Source of the DNA: Phycomyces nitens | Taxonomy: Eukaryota; Mucoromycota; Mucoromycetes; Mucorales; Phycomycetaceae | DNA: 64,000 bases | Assembly: GCA_022702545.1 (NCBI GenBank) | Contig: JAHRBC010000006.1 | Location: forward strand, 1,426,001-1,490,000 | Direction: 5' to 3' | Shown: in pieces, positions 20,852 to 32,335 of the stretch | Layout: each line of letters opens with the position of its first letter | Numbering within the stretch: the stretch's first letter is position 1 | Position numbers and translations under genes: made by a program | Notes under the pieces: generated by a model | The model's database searches: none | The model's input: only the letters and a program-made list of their open reading frames with translations | What the model was told of the DNA's origin: nothing

Positions 20852-23800
20852 ATGTCGGATTCAGAAGATGATAAACCTCTTTACCAGAGAACTCCTCAAA
20901 GGGCATCAAATGGTACGTATTTGGCCCCAAAAAACAACAACAAGAACTACTACAAGATAATTGTTATTGTTATCAATATTGCATTTTTACAAATAATATT
21001 CTAAAACAAAAAACAACAAAAAAAAAACAAACAAACAAACCCATTTCAATTCTCTAGCCATTCAAAGACCAGTGAAGATCGAAACACCCGATCAAGCGTA
21101 TTCGAGGTCTAGCAAGCCTTCAGCTGATGGCTTTGAGACTTCGAATGCCAAGCGATCTACAAATATTCCTTCCAAGCGCACTCAGGAACTCGACTCCAAC
21201 CAAGCCAGTAGCCCATCGGTATGTTTTTTTCTTTTTCTTTTTTCATTTATTTGTACATGTACATAAATGTGTGTATGTGTGTGTGTGTATATATAATTCG
21301 AGTGACTAGATTTATTTATGCCAAGAATCTTACGCACACATATAATAAACACATTTATAATGTGTATTTTATACATATCACAAAATACAAGTGAAATTCA
21401 ACATTAAATCTGTATCCTAGGCAAAGCGCAACCAGACCACCAAAACCGGTATCAAGAAAGAGGCAAGGATCCTTTTTGGACATTGGACCGCGACAAAACA
21501 CATCTTGGATATTGACTCTTTCTATAGGGAAAAACCGTCAAGAAGGAGACCCAGAGTTCTGTAGAAAGACGTCTTGATTCCCACCCCGTCAAAAAACCCA
21601 CAGTCAAGAAGGAGACCCAGAGCGTTGTTGAGAAACGCTCCGAGTCCCATGCTATCAAAAAACCTACAGTCAAGAAGGAGAGCCAGAATGGTGTAGATAA
21701 ACGCTCTACCTCCACGGTCGAGAAAGCCAAAGTCAAGACAGAAACTACAAATAAATTAGGAAAGCGGTCTTCATCTACGGTCGAGAAAACTACGGTCAAG
21801 AAAGTCAAGTCTAAAAAGGCCAAGGAAGAAGAGGAAGAGGTCTACAAGTGGTGGGAAGAAGATATCCAGAAATCCGAAGATGTGGATGATAGTATCAAGT
21901 GGACCACCCTGGAACACAATGGTGTCTTGTTTCCTCCAGAGTATGTGCCTCATGGTGTCAAGATGAAGTATGATGGAAAGCCAATCACACTCAGTCCTGA
22001 AGCGGAGGAGGTAGCCAGTTTCTTTGCTGCTCTCCTTGAGACAGATCATGCAAAGAATCCCACGTTTCAAAAGAACTTTTTCAGAGACTGGCAGGAAGTT
22101 TTGAAAAAGGATCCAAGGGTAATTTTTATTTATTTAATTGATTAATTAATTGTATACACAATATTGCTCTTCTGGCTTGGCTCATCGTTTCTCTCTTCAA
22201 GAACCCCGAGATCAAGGATTTTAAAAAGTGCGACTTTAGACCCATCTGGGAAAAGTTTGAATTGGACAAGGAAAAGAAGAAGCAGGCAACAAAGGAAGAG
22301 AAGCAGGTGTGTTTCAAGTTTGGTTTCAATTGCCATTACTAACATGATCATTTTAGAAAGCAAAAGAAGAACGCATGAAGATTGAAGAGCCCTTTTTGTA
22401 TGCGTATGTTGATGGCAGAAAGGAAAAGGTTGGAAACTTTAGAATCGAACCCCCAAGTCTCTTCCGTGGCCGTGGTGACCATCCAAAGACTGGCACTTTA
22501 AAGGTAGCAACAAGCCAAAAGAGTTCATCTTGGAAATCTACTGACAAAAATAAATACTGGTTCATAGAAACGCGTTACTCCAGAACAAGTCACTATCAAC
22601 ATTGGTCACAATGCCAAGGTTCCTGAACCTCCAGCAGGCCACAAATGGGCTTTGGTTGCCCATGACCAGACCGCCACTTGGCTTGCGACATGGAAAGAGA
22701 ATGTCAATGGCTCTTTCAAGTATGTCTTCTTGGCCGCCTCATCTGCCTGGAAGGGTCAGAGTGACATGCAAAAGTTTGAAAAGGCCAGAGAACTAAAGGT
22801 ACTCAATTTTCAACCGGCTGATCCATAAACTAAACCTAGCAACCAAATCTGTGTCTTGCAGAAATATGTCAAGCAAATCAGAGAAAACTACACTTCCGAG
22901 TTGAAAGACAAGCTTAGTGAGACCAGACAGCGTGCTACTGCCATGTATCTCATCGACAGATTTGCCCTCAGAGCCGGTAACGAAAAGGGTGATGATGAGG
23001 CTGATACTGTTGGCTGCTGTTCCCTGCGTTATGAGCATGTCGAACTTGTTCCTCCCACCACCCTCAAATTCGATTTCCTTGGTAAGGATTCTATCCGTTA
23101 CGAAAACTCTGTCGATGTGGATCTTCAGGTCTACAAGAACATCAAGATTTTCAAGAACCAAGTCGGTCCTGGCCACATGATTTTTGATCGTTTGACGGTA
23201 AATTATTGGATCACACAAACCCTTGTTATTAGTATTTCTGCCATTGGTTGGTTGGTTTGTGCAGAGGAATTTGAGAACTTATTTTTTTTTCTTTGTACGT
23301 TTTGTAACTGAATTTCAGACAGTTGGCCTGAACAAGTATCTCAACAGCTGTATGAAGGGCCTCTCTGCAAAGGTCTTCCGTACCTACAATGCATCACACA
23401 CCTTCCAGCAGCAGCTGGATAAGCTGACTGTCCCAACAGATCCGATTTCCGATAAGATGCTCTCCTACAACCGAGCCAACAGAGAAGTCGCTGTTTTGTG
23501 TAACCATCAGCGTACAGTCTCCAAATCTCACGCACAACAGATTGAAAAAATCAAAGACAAGGCAAGTGTGTGTTTTTTTTTAACTTGTTCAAGAGTATAA
23601 TTGATTAATTTGGTTTTTTTTTGGAACATTCACCATAGATCCGTGCACTTAAATATCAGAACATGAAGCTGAAAAGACAGGCGCTCACTTTGGAGCCAAC
23701 CTTGAAAAAGAAGAAGCCAGAACTTACCAAAGAGGATCCCGAATTGACTGAGGAGTGGATCATTAAATACGAGGCCAGCCTTGTGGAAAAGGAGCGGGAA

Positions 23801-24353
23801 AAGATCAAGCAAAAGTTTGAAAAGCAAAACGAAAAGCTGGCAGAAGAAGGCAAAAAACCCATGTCAGAAAACGAATTGAAGCAGAAGCTCGAGGCTGCAA
23901 ATGAGATGGAAGCACGTCTCAAGAAAGAGCGCGAGACTAAAAAGGTTGAAAGCAAGCCCAATATGACTGTACAGAAGCTGTTGGCTGCTATCGAAAAGAC
24001 TAATGCCAAGATCAAGATGACCATGGTGCAAGAGACAGACAAGGTAAAGAGAAGAAGAAGAAAAGGCCAAATAAATAAAGAAAGAAAAAACTCGGAGTCT
24101 AACGGTTTCAACAGGAAGAAAACAAGGAGATTGCATTGAGTACATCCAAGATGAACTACATTGATCCTAGAATTAGTGTTGCATGGTGCAAGAAATACAA
24201 CGTACCGCTGGAAAAAGTGTTTAGCAAGACACTGATCGAGAAGTTTAGATGGGCTCAAAACATTGATGATTCATGGGTAAGTTACAAAGTGTATATATAT
24301 ATATATATATACCTGGTGTCTTGGATTCTAACGGGCTTTGCTAGACATTTTAA
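20852..24353 (+). CDS. TOP1: DNA topoisomerase I (type IB)
   Basis: Twelve exons encode 830 residues: 20852-20912, 21058-21218, 21421-21462, 21528-22118, 22202-22306, 22357-22503, 22568-22798, 22862-23197, 23319-23561, 23639-24043, 24115-24276 and 24345-24353. The enzyme relaxes DNA supercoils in the nucleus by a transient 3'-phosphotyrosine. A charged N-terminal region contains three tandem ~20-residue repeats ([10 protein letters not shown]...). The core begins at [20 protein letters not shown]. Active-site Arg and Lys regions are seen in [10 protein letters not shown] and [10 protein letters not shown] Lys-rich linker follows, then the active Tyr in [10 protein letters not shown]. The protein ends DDSWTF, matching the W-x-F or E-F end of the family. 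Introns 3 (21463-21527) and 9 (23562-23638) use GC donors. The final exon is only 9 nt including the stop. Confidence 0.96.
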
Positions 24354-24849
24354 ATTCTGAAATGGTGGTGGGCCAACCATGCATATTCAAAAAATTTGTT
24401 CAAGGGATTAGTTGAACAAATTTTTTGGAATAAAAATTCATTGGTTTGATGGACCATGTTTTTGTTGATAATGTTGGAGAGTTTAGTGTAGAGGACTAAA
24501 CAGAGATTTTAAAGGTTTGAATATCAATATAAAAAAACAGGCATATAATTCACATTTAACCCTCTGGAAATTACATGGGAATTGGTGCGTTAAGAAATGG
24601 TTACAAATGAACAATTGGGAATGAATGTGTGTTGGAGAGTATGGGAGTATGAGTGAAGGAATTGGAGTGGACGAGTATATGTGTGTGGGGGGTGTATTAT
24701 ACAAAATGTATTATTAGATAGATGGAGGCTCAAGAGAAGAAGAAAAAAAGAGATAGAGAGAGGGCTGTTTTTTTTTGCATGGAATGAATTTGTAGCTCTT
24801 ATCGAAACATATGCAAAGAGATGGTTGAACAATATTTTAGAGATATGGG
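24354..24849. other. Convergent intergenic spacer
   Basis: This spacer lies between the stops of TOP1 and the minus-strand transcription factor. Only AT-rich terminator-type sequence is seen. Confidence 0.6.
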
Positions 24850-27800
24850 TTACATTGGGCATAGAGGCCAGGGTTGTTGATGTGTACTATTATTCCTGTT
24901 CTCAGTTTGACTTTGCGCTTGTGTGGATGGTGGTTTTGGTGGTGCCGAGGTAGAAAAGCCTTGTTGAAATTCTTCTGGTAAAAGATAAGCTGCCCAGTCG
25001 TCGAATTCGATACTACTTGGCACTGACCAAAAGGGATTGTCTGGTCGGTTGCGGAAGAATGTGTTTTCTAAATTGGTCGCTGAAGAAACGACTGGAGCTT
25101 GGAATAGATGAGGTTGCATAGAGTACATGGAACCAAAGTCGGTCATATTGAAATTAGATAGTCGTTGTTGTTGATTTTGGCTGTCGTTTTGATGTTGTAC
25201 TTGGGGTGTTTGGCTTGTGGTAGAGTATGGATTTGAAGGCTGCTGCCATGGCGTCTGGAATCCACCTGTAGCATTATTTTGTAATCCAAACATGAATCTT
25301 TCTTGTTGATTTGGAGCCATGACCATGTTATTCGCAAGGTTTCTTTCGGGCTGCCGATACTGTTGCATATCCTGCAGTTGAGGCGGTACCTGCTGCCGTG
25401 GTTGTGCTTGAAGTTGTGTTTGTTGGCCTTGATTGGATGAAAAGCTTTCCAGTGGCGTAAACAGTTGACCAGGCAACAATCCAAACTGCCGCAATATATG
25501 AGGATCAGTATCCAGAACGTTGTTTGCCGAAGGTCCTTCTGTAGTCAGGGACATGGCTAAAAATCAATGATTTGGAGGTTTAATAATTGGACTGCAATAG
25601 TACGGAACCTTTTAGGCCTATTTACCTTGAGTATTGGGCTTTTGCATAGAAGGATAAAGCCCGTTTATCCAGTCGCCGTAAACAGCAGATGAGCCTGAGC
25701 CTGCACTACTGGGCCTTTCTACCGACCCTTCCATTGGGGATACTGAAACGCTAATTTGGCCATGAGGCGAATCTCCTAAATGTATAATTTGGTTAAGATA
25801 TTTCAAGAAACTTCTGCAAAAACTTTTGATATTCCTTGTATTCACAGCCCATAACTTTATCAATTGGCCAGAATTCACATATCGATAAATCTTACCTGCG
25901 CTATTGTCATTTTGACTCTCTGAACTACTTCGCATCACATGCTTTCGCTTTGGAGTCTTTTTTCTATATGTGATATGTGTCTTTTTAGGCAATTGACCAT
26001 CAGGTGCTGTCTTCTCTTCTTGGTCAGATAGGTCATGGTGATTAAACGGGATTTTGTTGAATTCCATAAGTTTTATCAGGATATTGTAGAGCCGTTCGGC
26101 GGAATGGGTCATCTTTGATAATCGCTTAATAACCAAAACAGACCTCACCAGGTTGGCCCTTGCAACCTCTGACACAATACTATCAGGATTAGCAGCATTG
26201 TAGATATGGATCACAGCTGCTGTAAAGATTGGATAAATGGCAAAATTCCAAGATACCAACAGGAAATCTCGATAGTGCATTTTCTCGGCAATGTCTGTAC
26301 ATCGAGTAGCTGCACTTGTACAGATGCTGAGTGAGGAGAGCGAAGACCGCGTTTTTTGCTCTCCATTTTTTTCGATAAATGGTCGGTGAAGTAATATAAG
26401 CAATGTACAATATGAAAGGTATATCAATCCTAAACGCACAAAGTTAGCTTGTACAATGTTGCTTTCATTTTAAATAATAATAATAATAATATTATTATAT
26501 CATCCAACTATTGTTTACCTGACATGGACAGGAGAGGGGTCTGTCCTCGACTATCGAGACGGTGTACATTGACATTTGATATCTGAAGGGCAGGAGGAAG
26601 AGCAGATTTCCACTCGGATAAAACACCATCAAGATAAGATATAATTGAATCACTGCCATGTAATGCACTGTGTTTCTTGGCCTTGGGAGTGTACAGACCC
26701 TGAAGGACCTTTCCGAGTATTTCTGACAGCTTTACCAGCTGCACAAAGGGCTGGTAGATTGGTATCTTTTCGCCCTTTATTTTACGTGCCACGCTTGTGT
26801 CCAGAGAGGGAAATCGTGGGCCAGATTCTTCGCCTGTTTCAGTTTCATCAGGCGTGTCCATGACTTCATCCCACGATGCAGCCTCACAGGGATACTCTTC
26901 ATCACAGTCCTTGAGAGACGGGCCATTGTTTAGGCAAAAATATAGGAAACAGTTATAATAAATGTACTTGCCTCGTCAAAAATTGTTTGGGGTCTTCCAG
27001 TGCCAGCCGAAGACCACTTGTCCATAATATAAACTGCCCACCACACACGTTTTCTAGTCTCCTTTTCACTTTCAGGAATGTCCCACTTCTCGCTTGACCG
27101 ATGAAGACCAAGATCTTGCGCCTAAATATGGGATTAGATTTACGTCGACTTTGAAATGTCTGAGAGATGTGTTACCATACGAATAGCCTTTTAGACGGCA
27201 ACGGTTAAAGACAAACCAAGGAATAGGAGTCATCAGCTTGTCATTAAGACCATAATTTTCCGGGACACATCCCTCGTTGTTAAATAACAATGGCTTACCG
27301 CAGAATTCAACAGCCAGCCACTTGTCGCCCTTCCATCTACACTGGCCCGATGGTTGTGTCCAATGACAATTGCTTGAATTGTCGATATACAGGGATTATA
27401 TCTTCCCTTGACATAGACAATCAGGTTGTTGAATAATTTTTCAGACCAGCCTTCTGGAATGGGTCTGTCGTTCCCATACTCAGGCGGAGCCTTATCTCCA
27501 AACAGCTTGCACATCTCAATGTATCTTACAGCAGCCCCGTATATGGCATTTAGAAGAGGTGCTGAGGGATAATCGCCTACATTTCCTCTATACTGTTTCA
27601 AGAATAGCTTCTTGTTGATCACGGGTAGACCAGGGTGTATGTAGAGAAAGTATCTAGAAACAAAAGTCGAGATGCTTTGTTAAGTATTTTCGGTTGAATG
27701 GGATGGCTTACATTTTCATAAGTCGATCGCTCATCTGCTTATCCAGACCTGATACTTTGTAGATCCAATCGTTCATACCCTTGATTGTTTCACTTGGGCC

Positions 27801-29014
27801 CAAAATTCCTAGTTCTCTCAAGATACCCTCGCTTAAACGACCGTCTCTCTGGTCCTTTGAGTCATAAAACACCAGACTCTGGCCAAATCGGCGAACCTGC
27901 ATTCCAAATTGACTCGTAAACCGAGAATCCTCAAAGTCTATCTTGTGGGCCAATAGTGGCAAAGGGCTCATTTCGCCCACATAGCGCGTGCGTGATTCGT
28001 TGCTGATGGAGGACAGGCCAACCGCAAGTGGTTTTTCGTCAGGTTTGGGCTCCTGGGCCAATATTATCTCCTCATTGTTCTTGTCAGTGGCGAGTGGCTG
28101 TGTAACTGTGGCACTTTCGAAAGAATCTTGAGTCGCCACACTTTTGTCTGAGCTTTCAGCCTTCTTGGCGACCTTCTTTTTTGGATTGCCATCATCAGGA
28201 GCTTCGGTGTCGGATAAACCGCCGAGAATGCGTTCCATCCTCTTTAAGCGGTTCTCAAGGATATCAATGTAACTATGGAAACATTAATTTTAGAAAACCA
28301 GAGAAAGGCTGAAAAGTACGATTCTGGAAACCACAAAGACTTAAATTTACTCTATTAGGAAATCCAATTTTACCCTTTTGGCGGTCCTCGACGCTTTGCC
28401 CTATATTCATGTATTTTTACATTAAAATGCAAGTCCTTGGCTTTGTTACTGTCATCCAAAATTAACAAAAATGGAAATGTCGAATTTAATACCTGTCGTT
28501 GTAGGTACACTCGACGCATGATTGAGTGCAGTTTCTACAAGGCCCACCATTGGCATTGTTACTGGCGTTTGTGTCCGTTGTGCACTTGATCTTCTTTCGA
28601 CGGCACGCATCACTAGTTAAACAACGATAAGATATGGCGGCTGGCTTGTTTCCAAGACACAAACCATGCTCTGCTAATTCGAATGCGCTTGGACTCTGAA
28701 CTCTCGCTGGATCCTCTGTAGTTCTGTCCAATGCCTGGTGCAATAGGTTGTATGCGAGCGTAGGTTGAGGGTTGATAGGGCTGCTGGAAATAGGGTTGTG
28801 GTTGGCACTTTGGCTGCAATAGGCTGTAATCCTGTGGGGTCTCTACTGGATAGTATTTGTCTGATTTTATATATTGGCCTTGGGCAGCCGGTGCCTGTGG
28901 TCCTAGCTCAGTTGGTTGCTGTGGTGGTTGTGGTTGCTGTGGCGGTTGTGGTTGCTGTGGTGGTTGGGTTGGTGGCGGTGGTTGTTGCCGTGTCCAGCGC
29001 GTGGGCGTCGACAT
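24850..29014 (-). CDS. Zn2Cys6 fungal-specific transcription factor (paralogue 2)
   Basis: Eleven exons encode 1118 residues: 29014-28665, 28612-28493, 28400-28374, 28272-27712, 27653-27299, 27187-27176, 27121-26972, 26909-26519, 26429-25896, 25775-25626 and 25556-24850. The N-terminus is a Pro/Gln repeat. The Zn(II)2Cys6 cluster reads CDACRRKKIKC, then CRNC and a final Cys, with an unusually long 14-residue loop between the third and fourth Cys (seven in paralogue 1). The linker is RRGPPKGYIDILENRLKRME. The fungal transcription factor domain contains AIRMAQDLGLHR and a YQPFVQLVKLSEILGKVLQG segment that aligns with YEPFLHAVTLSQILGQILVG of paralogue 1. The C-terminal 230 residues are Gln/Asn-rich. 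Exon 6 is a 12-nt micro-exon. Intron 7 (26910-26971) has a GC donor (GAG|GCAAGT). Confidence 0.9.
28905..28985. repeat. In-frame CAACCACCACAG-type repeat
   Basis: Imperfect 9- and 18-bp repeats within exon 1 of the minus-strand transcription factor encode PPQQPQ units. Length variation between strains is likely. Confidence 0.7.
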
Positions 29015-29488
29015 TAGAACAAAAAAAAAAGAAGAAAATGAAACTCGACGATGAATGCGAAAGAGAGAGGATTGATTCGCAGGTTAGATCTATAACAGTA
29101 ATCAGTTGCCAAAATGTTGCAAACAAAAAAATCAGTCGAGCACAGGCAAAACTGTCTTGTCTATTCTTCCCTTCGGCATCGGGGCTATTTTTTTCCATCC
29201 AATAGGATTTCTTATTCACGTGCCTTTAGTGCCAAGCAAAGCATTCGAGAGTCTAATGCGTTTGACAGTCGTTGGCTTCTTGGAGAAAAACAAAAATAAT
29301 ATCAACATCACACGCAGTTTTTTTTCCAGCCACGCCAAAAAGCTTTTCACCAGCACAAACATAGATTTTGGTGTGGCCGGTAAACAATAGCCTTGTCAGA
29401 GGCGGTAAAGAAGTGCCACATGGGCTGTGCTTCAAAAAATGGACGGTTTAATTGATTCTTGCTCATCATACGTCCATCAACAGAAACA
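29015..29488. promoter_or_regulatory. Divergent promoter region
   Basis: This is the shared 474-bp upstream region of the minus-strand Zn2Cys6 factor and the plus-strand Shg1-like gene. No sharp motif is recognised, so regulation is undetermined. Confidence 0.4.
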
Positions 29489-29988
29489 ATGACGCCCGAG
29501 GATGTTGTGTTGCAGTTGAAACGCAAGGGCACCTTTGACAGTCTACGCAAACGCCTCTTGTCAGAGTTTCAATCAGAGGTAGGCGCAATAACCTGTCAGC
29601 CAAGCCCAACTCATTAGCTGTCTAATCTCAATCGATCCCTTTGTTTAGTCTACCGGCCAGAGTTTTCTCGAAAAGACAAATGGATTTATGGAAGAGATTG
29701 TGAAAAAAGACGATTCATTACTAGACAAAGACAGAAATTCCTTTTACGAACATGTAACAAATGAACTAGAGAGGTACGATGGTGATCGATGGATTGCAAC
29801 CCATTAAACCGCATTCAAGGGCAAAATTTTACGATAGCATTCGAGAAGAGATCCTCGAAAGATTACTCAAAGACGAATACTACCAAAAACAAGTAGACGA
29901 TGCCATGGAGACTGTAATGAATGAAATGAACACCAGTACTGTAACCGAAACCCAATTCCGATCTGGAAAGGAAGATAGGTCATTGTGA
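29489..29988 (+). CDS. Shg1/BOD1-like COMPASS subunit
   Basis: Three exons (29489-29578, 29649-29773, 29820-29988) encode 127 residues, with GT-AG introns of 70 and 46 nt. The N-terminus, VVLQLKRKGTFDSLRKRLLS, carries the diagnostic Shg1/BOD1 pattern of a Lys-x-Gly-x-Phe-Asp-x-x-Arg motif. It is followed by a helical segment with alternating hydrophobic residues. In yeast Shg1 is a small accessory subunit of the Set1/COMPASS histone H3K4 methyltransferase. Length fits this small family. The alternative of a BOD1-like kinetochore regulator cannot be excluded, since both share the domain. It is divergent from the Zn2Cys6 gene. The start is the first ATG in frame. Confidence 0.72.
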
Positions 29989-31039
29989 TTCATTTCAGAC
30001 TTTAAGGATCCCAGCATATGAGTTTGCAGAATAGAAAGAGAAAACCAGAGTCTTTTTCACACTTGTCAAATTACAAAAAGACCAGGACAAAGATATAGAT
30101 TTGGTTAAACTTGCAAGTGTTGCCATTCATCGTTTGACGATATTCACGTCCTAGTTGATTTAAACCTCTCTTTTTTGTACATGTCAATATATATAATGTG
30201 TATATACGTGCGTTTATCAGCTTTCGGTTGTCGGCCTTGCATGTGTCTCTCAAGAACCGTTACACTCTACCGACTTTTTACTTGCCAAAAATGAAAGATA
30301 GATGCTTACAAGATCAAAGCTCCAACGTAATACGATATATTCCATCTTTGCCTCTTTAATTTCTTATTGGCTACCAAATTCTTTCTTTAAATGACATGAA
30401 ATACACAAACGTGGCATTTAACATTAGGTCCAAGAATGGGAATTAAATGCTCTCCTTTGGATTTTGTGTTGTGAATGTATACTTTAGGGGAATAACCTCT
30501 GAGTTTTTTATTGTATTTTTGAGATTGGGAACTGTATATAGCATAATACCCTTATTATGGAACAGTGATTATATAGATATATGTCGAAATGACCATACTG
30601 TCACATCATCCTGTCTCTCTCTCTCTGGAAAAGTGTTTAACGATGTTGGGAACAAATATAGTTGTTCATATTGCGGTTTGGTTTCTTGGCATCTTGTAAT
30701 AAGAAGCTTCTGTTTTCTCGATTGGTTTATTGGGCGATTTTCCATGGACCACTAAACTTTGCCTTTGGGAACTTTTATGTTTATTTTGGTCTAATATTCA
30801 TCACACTATTACCCAGTTTGGATGCTAGATATTCTTTGCTATTTTTGTTGTAATATTGGTGTTGCCTTTCTTGGGCTCTTTTAATGCTTATTCTTATGTT
30901 ATTTTTTGTATTATTGGTAAGTAGTGATTAAAGTAAACATCCCAGGTTTTTGTAGTTTGCGTCTATATAATTAGTGGGTTGAATTTTACTGTTGTTGGAA
31001 AGAGTTGCTTCCCTTTAAAACATTATCTCAAATGGCGAC
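29989..31039. other. AT/T-rich intergenic DNA
   Basis: Downstream of the Shg1-like gene only T-rich, hydrophobic spurious frames are seen (for example 30447-30755). No gene is supported. Confidence 0.5.
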
Positions 31040-31420
31040 TTTTGTTTTATGGAGGCTTGTTTTGAGGTATTGATTGCAAAAAGTTACAAAAGGTAAATAA
31101 ATACTCATCCCACAAATGAGGTTCATTTTCAACATTTGTCGCCAGTAATATTTTTATAGTTTCGTTCATTCTTTCTACAAGGCCATCTATCTGTGGGTGC
31201 TCCATGCTTGAGTTTGAGTTTGCTATTCTAATGTGAGCACATACAGTTTTCATGGCTTTTGATACAAAGTTGGTTCTATTGTCGGTTACAAGTCAATTGG
31301 GCACGCCGTGGATAAGGACTACTTTGTAGGAGCGACATATTTACCATCTCGTTTGAGTCAAATTGTGTTGGAGCCGCTGTGATCACCCATAGGTCAATAT
31401 AGTTATACAAAAAAAAAGAT
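31040..31420 (-). pseudogene. Ty3/gypsy integrase fragment
   Basis: The minus strand reads through HGVPN, a TGA stop, LVTDNRTNFVSKAM and then HPQIDGLVERMNETIK, WDEYLFTFCNFLQSIP. This is the integrase core of Ty3/gypsy retrotransposons, including the second catalytic Asp (in TDN) and the HPQxDGxxERxN motif with the Glu region. A frameshift near 31325 and the stop show decay. No LTRs, reverse transcriptase or RNase H were found nearby, so this is an isolated fragment. Confidence 0.75.
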
Positions 31421-32039
31421 CCTGCTAGAAATATATGAATATATTTCACTTTCAAAAAGTAACCTCGTGTTGACATGTCCCTGATACAATACTGTTTTTC
31501 CTTTTTCCTTTTCCTTTTTATTTTTCAGTGAGTTTAGCTGCCAAATTATCTGTATAAAGAAACAAGGTTGGTACTTCAGATTGCTTGGTTTTCTATTCAA
31601 TTAGATATAATAAATATGGTATTACAGAGGCTTATAATTTATTGTAGCAACCATACATAATACGGGTTCATTAGACTCCGTTATATATCATATTTCCAAG
31701 CCTTCCTTCTCAAGTATCTTGACCAGACTGATTAGATTTTTTATTGTATGGTTTGTGAAATTACATATAAATTGCTCGTTATTTTGCAATAATCAACGTA
31801 CCAAAGGGAAACAGATAGAGATAAAAGAGAAAAGAAAGGGCAACGATAATGACCATGTAAACAGAGACCAGGTAAATAAGTCTTGTGGTTATTTAATAAA
31901 AATTGCACAGCATTCCGTAATCAATCATTATGAATATTCCTTTCTTCTTCTTTGAGGATTGGCATGGAAACATCATAAATGAGCAAGGAATCAAAGCGAT
32001 GGATTTTCAAGACTATATTGATCTCTATAATATTGTCAC

Positions 32040-32335
32040 TCTCACCAATATGAGCAGGTATCGGTTAATTCATCCATCTACACTCATAAGGACATCTAAA
32101 AAAATAATTGCGAGAGGTTGCATATCCCTATACATTTTAAAGTACTTGCCAGAGCTCAATCCTATCAATTTCTTAGGCCACGATCAAAGATTCCATCAAA
32201 TGAAGCATGTTCAAGGAGGACAAGGATTTGCAAGCTAAAATTAAGAAAGCTAGTGAAAAGGACATTAGGAAAAGTTTTCGCACCTTCACTCAATGTTCTG
32301 TAAACGACTTTCAAAAATGTCGATAGAAACTCACT
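32040..32335 (+). pseudogene. DDE-superfamily transposase C-terminal remnant
   Basis: Readable fragments LIHPSTLIRTSKKIIARG, then YLPELNPINF, and after a frameshift FTQCSVNDFQKC follow the order of IH-x-S, YSPELNPIE and the C-terminal helix of IS630/Tc1-like DDE transposases. The Glu after PELNPI is changed to Asn. No TIRs were found. Confidence 0.6.
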
